From the NCBI GenBank assembly GCA_964352855.1, contig CAYGTR010000013.1, positions 4,914-68,913 on the forward strand: a stretch of 64,000 bases of DNA. The letters are read 5' to 3'. Each line of letters starts with the position of its first letter. The first letter of the stretch is position 1. Made by a program: the position numbers and the translations under genes. The notes beneath the pieces are model-generated. The model did not search any database, had not been told where the DNA came from, and saw nothing but the letters and a program-made list of their open reading frames with translations. This stretch comes from Litorimonas sp964352855. GTDB lineage: Bacteria > Pseudomonadota > Alphaproteobacteria > Caulobacterales > Maricaulaceae. This document shows, piece after piece, positions 17,828 through 25,687 of this stretch.

Positions 17828-18523
17828 TTAAGCGCTCATCTTATCCTTGGCAGGGTCACGCAGCACGTAGCCACGACCCCAGACAGTTTCAATATAGTGA
17901 TCGCCTTGGGTGGCTGACGCGAGTTTCTTACGCAGCTTACAAATAAAGACGTCAATAATTTTGAGTTCGGGCTCGTCCATACCGCCGTAAAGGTGGTTGA
18001 GGAACATTTCTTTCGTCAGAGTTGTCCCTTTACGGAGCGAAAGAAGCTCGAGCATTTGGTATTCTTTGCCTGTCAGGTGAACACGGTGATCACCCACTTC
18101 AACTGTTTTGGCATCAAGGTTCACTTTGATATCGCCAGTCGTGATAACAGATTGGCTGTGGCCTTTCGAGCGGCGTACAACTGCGTGGATACGTGCAACA
18201 AGCTCATCCTTATGGAATGGCTTGGTCATATAGTCGTCAGCACCCGTACCTAAGCCGCGCACTTTTGTATCAATGTCGTTTGTGCCTGATAGAATAAAGA
18301 TGGGCGTATTCACTTTCGCCATCCGTAGAGTCTTCAAGACTTCAAAGCCAGGCATATCCGGCAAGTTTAAATCTAACAGAATGATATCGTAATCATACAA
18401 TTTGCCCAGATCCACGCCTTCTTCACCCAGATCAGTGGTGTAAACGTTGAACCCTTCGGTTTTTAGCATCAATTCGATGCCTTGTGCTGTCGCACTATCA
18501 TCTTCAATCAGAAGAACGCGCAT
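17828..18523 (-). CDS. ctrA: Cell-cycle response regulator CtrA
   Basis: This 231-residue OmpR-type regulator has a receiver domain with the acidic pair EDD (residues 7-9), phospho-acceptor Asp51 in ILLDLNLPD and the signalling Lys in YMTKPFHKDE. The winged-helix DNA-binding domain (about 130-225) contains the highly conserved KIIDVFICKLRKKL and ETVWGRGYVL blocks of CtrA. In Alphaproteobacteria CtrA is phosphorylated by the CckA-ChpT relay, binds TTAA-N7-TTAAC sites and controls division, polarity, motility and DNA methylation. The C-terminus ends KDKMSA rather than the AA-type end that favours ClpXP in Caulobacter, though the final Ala remains. It is divergent from a FliJ-like gene; the upstream region carries GANTC and CtrA-like boxes. 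Confidence 0.97.
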   Translation of the reverse strand: MRVLLIEDDSATAQGIELMLKTEGFNVYTTDLGEEGVDLGKLYDYDIILLDLNLPDMPGFEVLKTLRMAKVNTPIFILSGTNDIDTKVRGLGTGADDYMTKPFHKDELVARIHAVVRRSKGHSQSVITTGDIKVNLDAKTVEVGDHRVHLTGKEYQMLELLSLRKGTTLTKEMFLNHLYGGMDEPELKIIDVFICKLRKKLASATQGDHYIETVWGRGYVLRDPAKDKMSA

Positions 18524-18883
18524 ATTACCCTCCCAGGCGAATCATTATCCCGTAGCCGTCGGGATATGGTTAATGGAACTTTATCGGTAAGGGAATCCCG
18601 TAAACCAAATGTTAACAGCGTTAACCAATTTGTCAGAAATGTAAGAAAAATGCAGTTTTACGGTATATCCGGCAGTTTAAGCGCGAATTTCTTTTTTAAA
18701 ATACTAACGTTTTTTAACCGTGTCTTTTCACAATATCGAAAGCCTAATGGCATATGAAGGGTTTCAATAAGGATCAGGACGACACACCGGTTAACAGGTT
18801 TGCGGTTTGATTTGACCCTGTCAGAGGTGGTGGGGGCGTGCGGATCGACTATCGGTCAAGGTGAGAAGATTGGGAGTAACACA
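18524..18883. promoter_or_regulatory. ctrA / FliJ-like divergent control region with GANTC and CtrA-like boxes
   Basis: This 360-nt non-coding region separates ctrA from the divergent FliJ-like gene. Two GANTC (CcrM) sites are visible, GAATC at 18539-18543 and at 18593-18597. CtrA-like elements are TTAA-N7-TTAT at 18570-18584, TTAAC at 18612 with TTAACC at 18621, TTAACC at 18714 and TTAAC at 18791. In Caulobacter the ctrA promoter is controlled by a GANTC methylation site and by CtrA itself, so cell-cycle-dependent autoregulation is a fair inference. No promoter start was mapped. Confidence 0.55.
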
Positions 18884-19258
18884 ATGACACATTCAATGGA
18901 TAAATCCATTCAGAAGACGCGTTTCGCGATTGCAGACTTACAAAAGCGTATAGCCGTCTTAGAAGCAACAAAAGAGGATTTGGAACGTCAAATTCGTAAA
19001 CTTAATGACAGTGTGCCGGAGGATAATGTTGATCCCAATGCGCAAAAGGAAGGCTATGTCGCTTATGGTTCTTATGCCAATTCTGTCATTGCACGTAAGG
19101 AAAATATTCGTCGTTCATTAGGCGACATTACGGATCAAACATCAAGCTTGGCAGAAGATCTCCGTATTGCTCTTGATGCGCTTGATAGTTTTGAGCGTGT
19201 TCGCGCACGCCGCATGGCAAGTAAAGCAGAACAGGCGATGGTTCGCCGCGCAGGTTAG
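18884..19258 (+). CDS. FliJ-like coiled-coil protein
   Basis: Starting at ATG 18884, preceded by GGGAG at good spacing, gives 124 residues that are almost entirely charged alpha-helix with heptad periodicity (QKRIAVLEATKEDLERQIRK and a second helix from about residue 65). The C-terminal LDSFERVRARRMASKAEQ resembles the K/R-x-x-E-x-x-R pattern at the end of flagellar export proteins of the FliJ family, which are antiparallel coiled coils. No membrane segment. It faces ctrA, a known flagellar regulator, but no other flagellar gene is in the window. The FliJ call is tentative; a generic coiled-coil protein is the alternative. Confidence 0.55.
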   Translation: MTHSMDKSIQKTRFAIADLQKRIAVLEATKEDLERQIRKLNDSVPEDNVDPNAQKEGYVAYGSYANSVIARKENIRRSLGDITDQTSSLAEDLRIALDALDSFERVRARRMASKAEQAMVRRAG

Positions 19259-19274
19259 TCCATCTGACATCTCA

Positions 19275-19309
19275 ATAAACAAACCCGCTTCAACAGCGGG
19301 CTTGTTTAT
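19275..19309 (+). terminator. Long hairpin after the FliJ-like gene
   Basis: Bases 19275-19288 pair with 19296-19309 in a 14-bp stem with one A/C mismatch and a 7-nt loop, 16 nt past the FliJ-like stop. The 3' strand is T-rich (CTTGTTTAT) although no pure T-tract follows. It fits a factor-independent terminator. Confidence 0.65.
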
Positions 19310-19319
19310 AAGCGAATTA

Positions 19320-19354
19320 ACCCGAATGACTTGGAATTTCCAAATCATTCGGGT
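19320..19354. repeat. Near-perfect 35-nt palindrome
   Basis: ACCCGAATGA at 19320-19329 pairs with TCATTCGGGT at 19345-19354, and TTGGAA/TTCCAA continues the stem inward past one C/A mismatch, leaving a minimal loop. It sits 11 nt after the previous hairpin and 55 nt from the stop of the minus-strand lipo-barrel gene. No T-tract follows on either strand. It may be a bidirectional terminator or RNA-stability element for the gene at 19409. Confidence 0.6.
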
Positions 19355-19408
19355 CAGCCCCACCTGCTGAAAACCCCGAAGAGCAGAAGCAGGCGCCCAC
19401 GCTTTTTG

Positions 19409-20257
19409 TTAGAAGCGGTAACGTCCGCGAAGCATCAACGGGATTGATGTGCGGCTCGCACCATTATTTGTACCAGCCAAAGCAGAGCCCGGCGTAATAT
19501 TGCTGCTGTCGAGACCTTGCGTATATCGCACGCCCGTTTCCAAGGCGATTGTTGAATAGCGAGTCAAAGGGGTTTCGACACCCACGAGACCTGCCGCAGA
19601 TCCGACCCATCCACTGTCATAGAAAGCGATATCGCCGCCCGGCAATGCTGCACCATTGGCTTGTGCGCCTGTAATAGCAATGTCGTCCACATGTGTTGCG
19701 CCAATGCGGCCTTCAACATAAGGACGGATGCTCGGCAAAATCAGTCCGGGACGCGGTGCGAAATACTGACGTAAGCCAAGTTCAGCGCCATAAGATTTAT
19801 AATCTGTCAAAGCCCCTGTCAGATTGACGCCTTCGTCAATCTGACCCCAATCCTGACGCCCTGCACTTTCAGCTTCATCAATGAAAGCCATCGCTGTAAC
19901 TTTACGATTAGGGTTTAACGCGTAAGAGCCACCCAACTCTGCACGCACACCCGTATCATAAGCGTCTTTCATTTTGATGTTGTTAATCGCAACACCCGGA
20001 AGGTCATTTGTTTCATCACCCGTCACGGCTGTTCCGCCTACGTTAAAGGAAGGACCAATGCCGCCTTCTATGTTCCAACGTGATAAGCATTGGTGACTTT
20101 GGCAAGATGATTTGGGCGCTTTGTGAGCCACCTGTGATGTATGAGCATAATAACCGTTATTGGCATTATAATGAGAATAATCTTTGTGGCCGCCAAGGCC
20201 GAGGAAGGAGCAACCTGAAAGAGCGATTGTCGCTGCGCCGAGAAGTAATATCCGCAT
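19409..20257 (-). CDS. Lipo-barrel outer-membrane protein, paralogue 1
   Basis: I start at ATG 20257 (MRILLLGAATIALSGC) because AAGGA lies 8 nt upstream; the longer in-frame ATG at 20317 adds a non-signal-like tail. This gives 282 residues. A lipobox LSGC with Ser at +2 indicates export and lipidation with outer-membrane sorting. A short His/Tyr/Asn-rich spacer follows, then about 230 residues of alternating strands (GVRAELGGSYAL, GAELGLRQYF, IRPYVEGRIGA, TIALETGVRYTQ) ending in LRGRYRF with a C-terminal Phe, the usual Bam-recognition end of outer-membrane barrels. It is related in layout and terminal motifs to the next two genes. Function unknown; a structural or surface role is likely. Confidence 0.75.
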   Translation of the reverse strand: MRILLLGAATIALSGCSFLGLGGHKDYSHYNANNGYYAHTSQVAHKAPKSSCQSHQCLSRWNIEGGIGPSFNVGGTAVTGDETNDLPGVAINNIKMKDAYDTGVRAELGGSYALNPNRKVTAMAFIDEAESAGRQDWGQIDEGVNLTGALTDYKSYGAELGLRQYFAPRPGLILPSIRPYVEGRIGATHVDDIAITGAQANGAALPGGDIAFYDSGWVGSAAGLVGVETPLTRYSTIALETGVRYTQGLDSSNITPGSALAGTNNGASRTSIPLMLRGRYRF

Positions 20258-20371
20258 TGTTTTCATCCTTGTGTTCCGATCTGGCACAATTGCTGTGCAA
20301 GATGAGTGTTGGTTCAAGGATTTGCAAAAGGGAGGCCAACTGTTCGTGACAGGGTTTACCGACGAAAAATA

Positions 20372-20396
20372 AAAAACCCGGCGCGTGGCCGGGCTT
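20372..20396 (-). terminator. Rho-independent terminator after lipo-barrel paralogue 2
   Basis: On the minus strand a CCCGGC/GCCGGG hairpin (20377-20382 and 20388-20393, 5-nt loop) is followed by TTTTTTATTTTTC. It lies about 27 nt past the stop of the gene at 20423, in the direction of its transcription. Confidence 0.85.
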
Positions 20397-20422
20397 TATT
20401 AAATTTTGTGACGAGACGTTTT

Positions 20423-21667
20423 TTAGAAGCTGACACGTCCGCGTAATTTAACCGGGACACTCCAACGGTCATCAGACTCAGAAACTGTATCCATGCTGTT
20501 GCGCCACCGGATACCGGACTCGACGCCAATCGCGGCGCGTGAACCGACGGCTATTTCCGCACCTAGGACAGCTGAAGCTGTTGGATTCCAACCCGCTTCG
20601 ACATATTCAAAGGGAGCTGCATCATAAGCAACGCCATCTGAGCTATACGTGCGGTTGACCGAAACACTATTATTGTGAGTGAAACCAGCCGTTGCACCTA
20701 CATAAGGACGGAGTTTTGGACTTTGACCGACATATTGACGGACACCGCCTTCGATTGTGAAGAGGTCAAGATCAGAAAATTCTGCATCAATATCTTCAAG
20801 TGCACCGCGCGCATCAACAGATTGATACGCTTCTGCGACCTGACCATTGGCTGTGGCATAACCGACTGTACCAAGAAGTGTTGTATTGCGTGACACATCA
20901 TAACCCAGTGAACCGCCAATTGATTTCATCTGGCCAAAAGCATCACTATAACTAATGCCGTCTGATCCGCCTGTGTTGACGGTTGTGCTGCCTAAAGCGA
21001 GGCCGGGATCTTTGGCTGTAAAGATGTCACCGCCAATATCAAATTCAGTTCCTCCGTCAAGCTCAGCACCAAAGGGAAGTGCTGCACTTAAGCCTCTCAT
21101 TTGTGGGCCACAACAGCCTTGAGCCGGCACACCATAAGGCTGCGGCACATATATGGGTGAGCCTTGTACGTTTTGGACATAAGCGCCGTTGACATATTGA
21201 CCATTAGATAATTGCGTTCCGACAACATTTTGACCGTAGACGCCACCCTGCCCGACAGCGTTTCCGCCGCCAACAGCTGCACCATAGGGTGCAGACGCAC
21301 CCAACATCGTTGATCCGTAACCCTGTTGACCATATCCGACTTGTTGGCCGTAACCTGCCTGGGTCTGTCCAAACTGACCATAACTCGCTTGTTGTCCGTA
21401 GCCTTGTTGCGTAAATCCTTGCTGATTGAAGCCTGCTTGATTAAATCCAGCACCATATCCCGCATTCGCCACATTATAAGCACCGCTAACAGCACAAGCG
21501 CCTTGTGAGGCGTAACTGTTTTGGTAGCCATAGCCTTGCGAATTTGGGGCGCAGTTCACGTCATAGGCACCGCCTGTTTGACCATACTGAGGATGATGTC
21601 CGCCTGACCCGAGCCAAGAGCAACCTGATAATAATACCGCTGATAAAGCGCAAACTGCGAGCCGCAT
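20423..21667 (-). CDS. Lipo-barrel outer-membrane protein with Gln/Gly/Tyr-rich spacer, paralogue 2
   Basis: GGAGG six nt before ATG 21667 fixes the start, giving 414 residues. MRLAVCALSAVLLSGCSWLG is a lipoprotein signal closely matching paralogue 3. Residues about 25-130 are low complexity, rich in G, Q, Y, F and N with repeated GYGQQ/GFNQQ units. A CCGPQMRGLSAALPFGAELDGG segment then leads into a beta-rich domain of about 210 residues (GYDVSRNTTLLGTVGYA, FTIEGGVRQYVG, LRPYVGATAGF, AAIGVESGIRW), ending VKLRGRVSF. The final Phe and strand pattern point to an outer-membrane barrel. It is probably surface- or periplasm-exposed through the spacer. Function unknown. Confidence 0.75.
   Translation of the reverse strand: MRLAVCALSAVLLSGCSWLGSGGHHPQYGQTGGAYDVNCAPNSQGYGYQNSYASQGACAVSGAYNVANAGYGAGFNQAGFNQQGFTQQGYGQQASYGQFGQTQAGYGQQVGYGQQGYGSTMLGASAPYGAAVGGGNAVGQGGVYGQNVVGTQLSNGQYVNGAYVQNVQGSPIYVPQPYGVPAQGCCGPQMRGLSAALPFGAELDGGTEFDIGGDIFTAKDPGLALGSTTVNTGGSDGISYSDAFGQMKSIGGSLGYDVSRNTTLLGTVGYATANGQVAEAYQSVDARGALEDIDAEFSDLDLFTIEGGVRQYVGQSPKLRPYVGATAGFTHNNSVSVNRTYSSDGVAYDAAPFEYVEAGWNPTASAVLGAEIAVGSRAAIGVESGIRWRNSMDTVSESDDRWSVPVKLRGRVSF
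21314..21463 (-). repeat. Low-complexity GYGQQ/GFNQQ repeat tract inside lipo-barrel 2
   Basis: About 50 codons encode imperfect short repeats of G-[YF]-[NGT]-Q-Q. On the plus strand this appears as recurring ttg/ccgta-type units. The composition (Q, G, Y, F, N) is that of prion-like or adhesive low-complexity segments. Slippage at such repeats often makes length vary between strains. Confidence 0.7.
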
Positions 21668-21765
21668 GTCGGCCTCCAATCTCTCAGTTAATGTTTATTC
21701 TGACCCAATTTAAAACACGTTATGCTTAAGAAAGCGTTTTCAAATCGGAAACAAAACCTTAATTT

Positions 21766-21791
21766 ATCAATTAATTACGTGGTTAATTGAT
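21766..21791. promoter_or_regulatory. Inverted repeat between lipo-barrel genes 2 and 3
   Basis: ATCAATTAA (21766-21774) and TTAATTGAT (21783-21791) form a perfect 9-bp inverted repeat with an 8-nt spacer, about 100 nt upstream of the start of paralogue 2 and 18 nt beyond the stop of paralogue 3. It could be an operator for gene 2 or an AT-rich transcript end for gene 3. The TTAA...TTAA core has an 8-nt spacing, not the 7 of CtrA sites. Confidence 0.4.
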
Positions 21792-21808
21792 GGGTGAATA
21801 CATAGCTG

Positions 21809-23164
21809 CTAGAAATTATAGCTGCCGCGAATTGTGAACGGAATGGCGATGTTGGTATCGCCTTTTTGATCATTGAGGTAATTACGAGCGCCTTCGATGC
21901 GGACACCCGTTTCAACGGCGATTCCCGTCCGCGGCGTCACTTGCCATTCAGCACCCACATTTAACTGACCGGAGGGAACCCATTGGCTGTCATAGAGTGC
22001 AACTTGGGTTTCATTGCCGTCAATATTATAAAATTGTGAATCTTCTCCATCAGGATCATTAAATGCCTGTTCATAGAATCTTTGGGTCTGATCGGTTGTG
22101 TAGGAAACAGAGTTATAATGTGAAGCGCCAACTGCGGCCCCCACAAAGGGTGTTACGGTATTAAGGCCCGTAGATTTATTCCACGAATTGAAATAGTGAC
22201 GTGCACCAATTTCAAGGTCATATCGGCGCATATCTGAGAAATCAGCTGTGAACCTTGCAATCTCCTCATCAGGAATGAAACTGATATTTCTCAATGGAGG
22301 CGTAGCTGTAGGCGCTCCTGTCGCTGCATCGAGTTCTTCGACATCTTCAATTCTGTATAGCGTTGCATTAACACTACTGACTGTTCCTGACTTACCTTCA
22401 GAAGCTGAGTAACCCGCGTTGAAAAAGACGGTGTTCTTTTTAGATAAAATATATTCTCCGCCTATCGCAACTCTTGTCGGTGTAGACCAAGCATCGTCCA
22501 GAGAGATTGTAGGCTCAGTCGCGCGATCAAATAATGCACCACTTGGGGCCCCATCAAAACGATCACGAGCACCCGCCGTATGAAGAGTTGACGTCCGTGT
22601 TATGACGCCGCTCGTAGTTTGCTGCTCAACAGTTCCTTCGTCAAAATCTGTTGGGATATAGCCTAGAGATGGGCTTGTAGGTAGACCTGTCGCCAAATCA
22701 GTCGGAAAAGTTGCGTAATCCAAAACATCGCCACTAAAGCTTTTCTCTGCCCCAAGGCTCAATGAGCCGCGGAATTTTGGCTTACGAAGTTGCGGTACAT
22801 TTCTTTGATGATTGGCGCCTTGTTGATGGGCTTGCCCGGCATGAGAGCCGTAATTCGCTGTTGCAAAATTGGGTTGACCGAATTGCGGTTGCTGCGGAAA
22901 CCCGTTGGTAGCCCCAAAATTATTTGTCGCTATAGTCACTGATGCAGGATCACAGCCTTGTGGAATCGGTTGTTGAGGCGAAAAGATCTGGCAAGGATCG
23001 GCTTGACGCTGTTGCCCCTGCATATGTGGTGCGCGTTGCTGATGGCCGTAATTGCCGTAGCTAGCTTGTTTATTATATCCCTGTTGCGATACACCCGTAA
23101 GACCGCCTAACCAAGAGCACCCTGACAGAGCAATCGCAGATACCGCACATAAAACAAGACGCAT
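21809..23164 (-). CDS. Lipo-barrel outer-membrane protein, paralogue 3
   Basis: GAGGGG 7 nt before ATG 23164 fixes the start, giving 451 residues. The signal MRLVLCAVSAIALSGCSWLG is nearly the same as in paralogue 2. A spacer of about 110 residues rich in Gln, Asn, Gly and His (QQGYNKQASYGNYGHQQ and similar) follows. The C-terminal domain of about 320 residues begins RKPKFRGSLSLGAEKSF and has strands such as TRVAIGGEYILSKKNTVFF, DLEIGARHYFNSW, TPFVGAAVGASHYN and GIAVETGVRIEG, ending FTIRGSYNF with terminal Phe. It is the largest of the three tandem genes. Function unknown; the shared layout argues for duplication and divergence of one ancestor. Confidence 0.75.
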   Translation of the reverse strand: MRLVLCAVSAIALSGCSWLGGLTGVSQQGYNKQASYGNYGHQQRAPHMQGQQRQADPCQIFSPQQPIPQGCDPASVTIATNNFGATNGFPQQPQFGQPNFATANYGSHAGQAHQQGANHQRNVPQLRKPKFRGSLSLGAEKSFSGDVLDYATFPTDLATGLPTSPSLGYIPTDFDEGTVEQQTTSGVITRTSTLHTAGARDRFDGAPSGALFDRATEPTISLDDAWSTPTRVAIGGEYILSKKNTVFFNAGYSASEGKSGTVSSVNATLYRIEDVEELDAATGAPTATPPLRNISFIPDEEIARFTADFSDMRRYDLEIGARHYFNSWNKSTGLNTVTPFVGAAVGASHYNSVSYTTDQTQRFYEQAFNDPDGEDSQFYNIDGNETQVALYDSQWVPSGQLNVGAEWQVTPRTGIAVETGVRIEGARNYLNDQKGDTNIAIPFTIRGSYNF

Positions 23165-23295
23165 AAAACATCCCCTCAAATACCAACCCTCCGCCTAAAA
23201 TTGACGGATTCATAACTATGGTTAATGAGAGAAATGCCCTGTTTTGCTTAACAAGCCGTTTAAACAACGCGTTTTTTTGATTTTATTTTAACCGC

Positions 23296-23646
23296 TTATG
23301 ATAAGAGTTTATTAATATTTTCAGGAGGACGGCCCAAAACAGCCTTACCATTACGCACAACAATCGGCCTTTCCATAAGTTTGGGATGTGCCACCATCGC
23401 GTCAATGAGCGCCTCCGCTCGGGTTTCGTCTTTGAGACTCATATCTTTATAAATCGCCTCGCCCTGTCTCATGAGCTGCCTTGGGTCTTCAAACCCCAAT
23501 TGATTTAAAATTTGTCTGACATCCTCCTTCTTGAGAGGCGTCTCCAAGTAACGCACGATGTTTGGTTGAACGCCCGACGCCTCAAGGATCGCTAATGTTT
23601 GACGTGACTTTGAACATCGGGGGTTATGATAAATTGTAACATTCAT
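23296..23646 (-). CDS. ArsC-family reductase (arsenate reductase, glutaredoxin-dependent type)
   Basis: From ATG 23646, preceded by AAGGTGAT, the protein has 116 residues. It shows the thioredoxin-fold active site YHNPRCSKSRQTL and the RPIVV strand plus GRPPENI near the end, typical of ArsC/YfgD proteins. True ArsC reduces arsenate using glutathione and glutaredoxin; many chromosomal YfgD-type paralogues are not arsenic-specific. No ars operon genes are adjacent, so a housekeeping redox role is as likely. It is divergent from pdxY, about 80 nt apart. Confidence 0.87.
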   Translation of the reverse strand: MNVTIYHNPRCSKSRQTLAILEASGVQPNIVRYLETPLKKEDVRQILNQLGFEDPRQLMRQGEAIYKDMSLKDETRAEALIDAMVAHPKLMERPIVVRNGKAVLGRPPENINKLLS

Positions 23647-23725
23647 GATTATCACCTTATGCAAATATGCGTGTTGATTTCAAAGAGCCATAGCGCCAAG
23701 ACACCCTCATGGACAAGAGAGCTTC

Positions 23726-24547
23726 ATGAAAACGGTTTTAGTCATATCCTCATTTGTCGCCGCCAGCCGCGTCGGCGCAACAGCCAGTGCCTTTTGTCTC
23801 AGGCGATTGGGCATTGAAGCCGTTATATTGCCCACAACACTTTTAGGGCGACATCCAGGCTGGGGTGCACCTGGCGGTGGGTCAACAGATGTTGAGACGT
23901 TAAATGTTATGTGGGACGCCATTCGTGCGCAAAACATTCACTTTGATGGTGTTCTTTCAGGCTATATGGGTCATGAGGACCATGTCCTCCTTTGCGAGCG
24001 TATTATTAAAAACATAAAAACCGCAAACCCGTCATGCCATATATTGGTTGATCCGGTCATGGGGGATAATGGCTCCCTTTATATACCGAAGGATAGAGCG
24101 GACGCCATCTCGACGTACCTCGTACCGCTTGCTGATACGCTTACGCCAAATTTATGGGAGCTCTCTTATCTGGCAAAAAAAGATCTGACGGATGTGGACA
24201 CGCTTTTGAAGGAAGCCCGCACGTTAACACCGCAAGCCTTAATTACCTCCGTGCCTGATGGGGGGAATATTGGGGCTGTCCTCGTGACCCCGGATAAAAT
24301 GTCTCAAGTGTCGCATAAACGCTATGAGAGTGTGCCACATGGCGGCGGAGACTCGCTCGCGGCGACATTCTTGGCACACACACTTTCAGGCTTGTCCTCT
24401 CAAGATGCGATGGAACGATCTGTGGCATCCATCTTTAACATTATGTCAGCTGCGAATAAATTTGATCTCGGAGAATTACCCCTTGTGAGAGAACAACAAG
24501 CGCTCATAAATGCAAAGCCTCTTAAAAGTCGGAAAATAGAATTATGA
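23726..24547 (+). CDS. pdxY: Pyridoxal/pyridoxamine kinase
   Basis: This 273-residue ribokinase-fold protein has VISSFVAASRVGATASAF at the N-terminus (substrate site), LLGRHPGWGAPGGG, DPVMGDNGSLYIP (the D-P-V-M-G-D motif) and the C-terminal anion-hole block VPHGGGDSLAATFLA. The usual GAGD loop reads GGGD here, as in PdxY/PdxK. It phosphorylates pyridoxal to PLP in the salvage pathway. Its last codons overlap the next gene's ATG by 4 nt (ATGA), indicating translational coupling with the serine hydrolase. Confidence 0.9.
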   Translation: MKTVLVISSFVAASRVGATASAFCLRRLGIEAVILPTTLLGRHPGWGAPGGGSTDVETLNVMWDAIRAQNIHFDGVLSGYMGHEDHVLLCERIIKNIKTANPSCHILVDPVMGDNGSLYIPKDRADAISTYLVPLADTLTPNLWELSYLAKKDLTDVDTLLKEARTLTPQALITSVPDGGNIGAVLVTPDKMSQVSHKRYESVPHGGGDSLAATFLAHTLSGLSSQDAMERSVASIFNIMSAANKFDLGELPLVREQQALINAKPLKSRKIEL

Positions 24548-25686
24548 GTAAAACACCTTTCGATATCTTTGCAACGAACGGCTTGGATCCTGTTGTTGAC
24601 GCTTTCAAAGCCAATTTTACGGAGAGTGATGAGCTTGGCGCGCAATTTTGTCTGATGAGAGACGGTGACATCTTGCTAGACTTGAAAGGCGGTTGGGCCG
24701 ACCGAACAAAAGAAACCCCTGTAAATGATAGGACACTTTTTGGTGTCTATTCCTCAGGCAAGGCTATGGCCGCTTTGGTGATTGCACATCTCGTTGAGGA
24801 AGATCGTCTCGGCTATGACCAAATCGTCACGACATTGTGGTCAGACTTTGGACAACACGGCAAAGATAAGCTCACTGTCGCACAGCTTCTCTCTCATCAA
24901 GCGGGCCTATCAGGTATTACAGATCCTAATTGGACAGCGGAAGCATGGTTTGATTGGGATAAAACAATCGCCGCCTTAGCTACCCAAAAACCTCTATATG
25001 AACCCGGTAAGGTGAGTGGTTATCACCCTTTGACCTTTGGTTATCTCGCAGGCGAATTGGTGCGTTTAGCCGATAAAGACGGTCGCACATTAGGCACAAT
25101 TCTCAGAGAAGATTTATCGCAACCCTTTAATGCTGATGTTTGGATCGGATTGCCTGAAAGCGAACATGCACGCAGTGCCGCAATGGTGAAACCAAAAACG
25201 ATGGCTGACCTCGGTGAAATCAATGCGGCCAGTCGCGCCGCTTTTCTGATGCCTTGGTCATCGACAGGCGGCATGAGCGTCAAGGCTTGGCGCGAAGCAG
25301 AATTTGCCGGATCGAATTGTCACGCGACCGCTAAAGGGCTTGCGACGCTCATGCAAGTCGCAGCCAGTGGTCGCTGCGGAGAAAGCCCTGTTTTGAGCGA
25401 AGATACACTTGCCGCTTTTAGCAAGCCGCGTATCTCGGGACAGGACTTGGTCTTGCCATTTGACATCACCTTTGCTGCAGGTTTGATGGTCAATCTCCCC
25501 AACTTTTTCTATGGCACCACGCCGACAACATTAGGGCATAGTGGCTGGGGCGGATCTTGTGTCTTTGCTGATCCAGTCACAAGGCTTCACGGCGCATATG
25601 TCATGAACCGGCAGCACGGCACTCTTTTGGGTGATATGCGCCCACGCAAAATCATTGATGCCGCTTATCAAGCGTTAGGAATTTAA
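24544..25686 (+). CDS. Serine hydrolase, beta-lactamase class C/EstB family
   Basis: This 380-residue protein has the S-x-x-K motif in VYSSGKAMAAL, a downstream GYHPLTFGY block in the position of the Y-x-N motif, and HSGWGGS near residue 335 in the position of the third (K/H-T/S-G) box. These mark EstB-type esterases and class C beta-lactamase relatives. No signal peptide is visible, so it is probably a cytoplasmic esterase rather than a true beta-lactamase. It overlaps pdxY by 4 nt and sits 1 nt before the first thioesterase, so the four genes form a tight operon. Confidence 0.85.
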   Translation: MSKTPFDIFATNGLDPVVDAFKANFTESDELGAQFCLMRDGDILLDLKGGWADRTKETPVNDRTLFGVYSSGKAMAALVIAHLVEEDRLGYDQIVTTLWSDFGQHGKDKLTVAQLLSHQAGLSGITDPNWTAEAWFDWDKTIAALATQKPLYEPGKVSGYHPLTFGYLAGELVRLADKDGRTLGTILREDLSQPFNADVWIGLPESEHARSAAMVKPKTMADLGEINAASRAAFLMPWSSTGGMSVKAWREAEFAGSNCHATAKGLATLMQVAASGRCGESPVLSEDTLAAFSKPRISGQDLVLPFDITFAAGLMVNLPNFFYGTTPTTLGHSGWGGSCVFADPVTRLHGAYVMNRQHGTLLGDMRPRKIIDAAYQALGI

Positions 25687-25687
25687 T

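Noticed and set aside
24544..25686. True beta-lactamase (antibiotic resistance)
   Set aside because: The S-x-x-K motif is present but there is no signal peptide and the other boxes fit EstB-type esterases; the operon context is metabolic.
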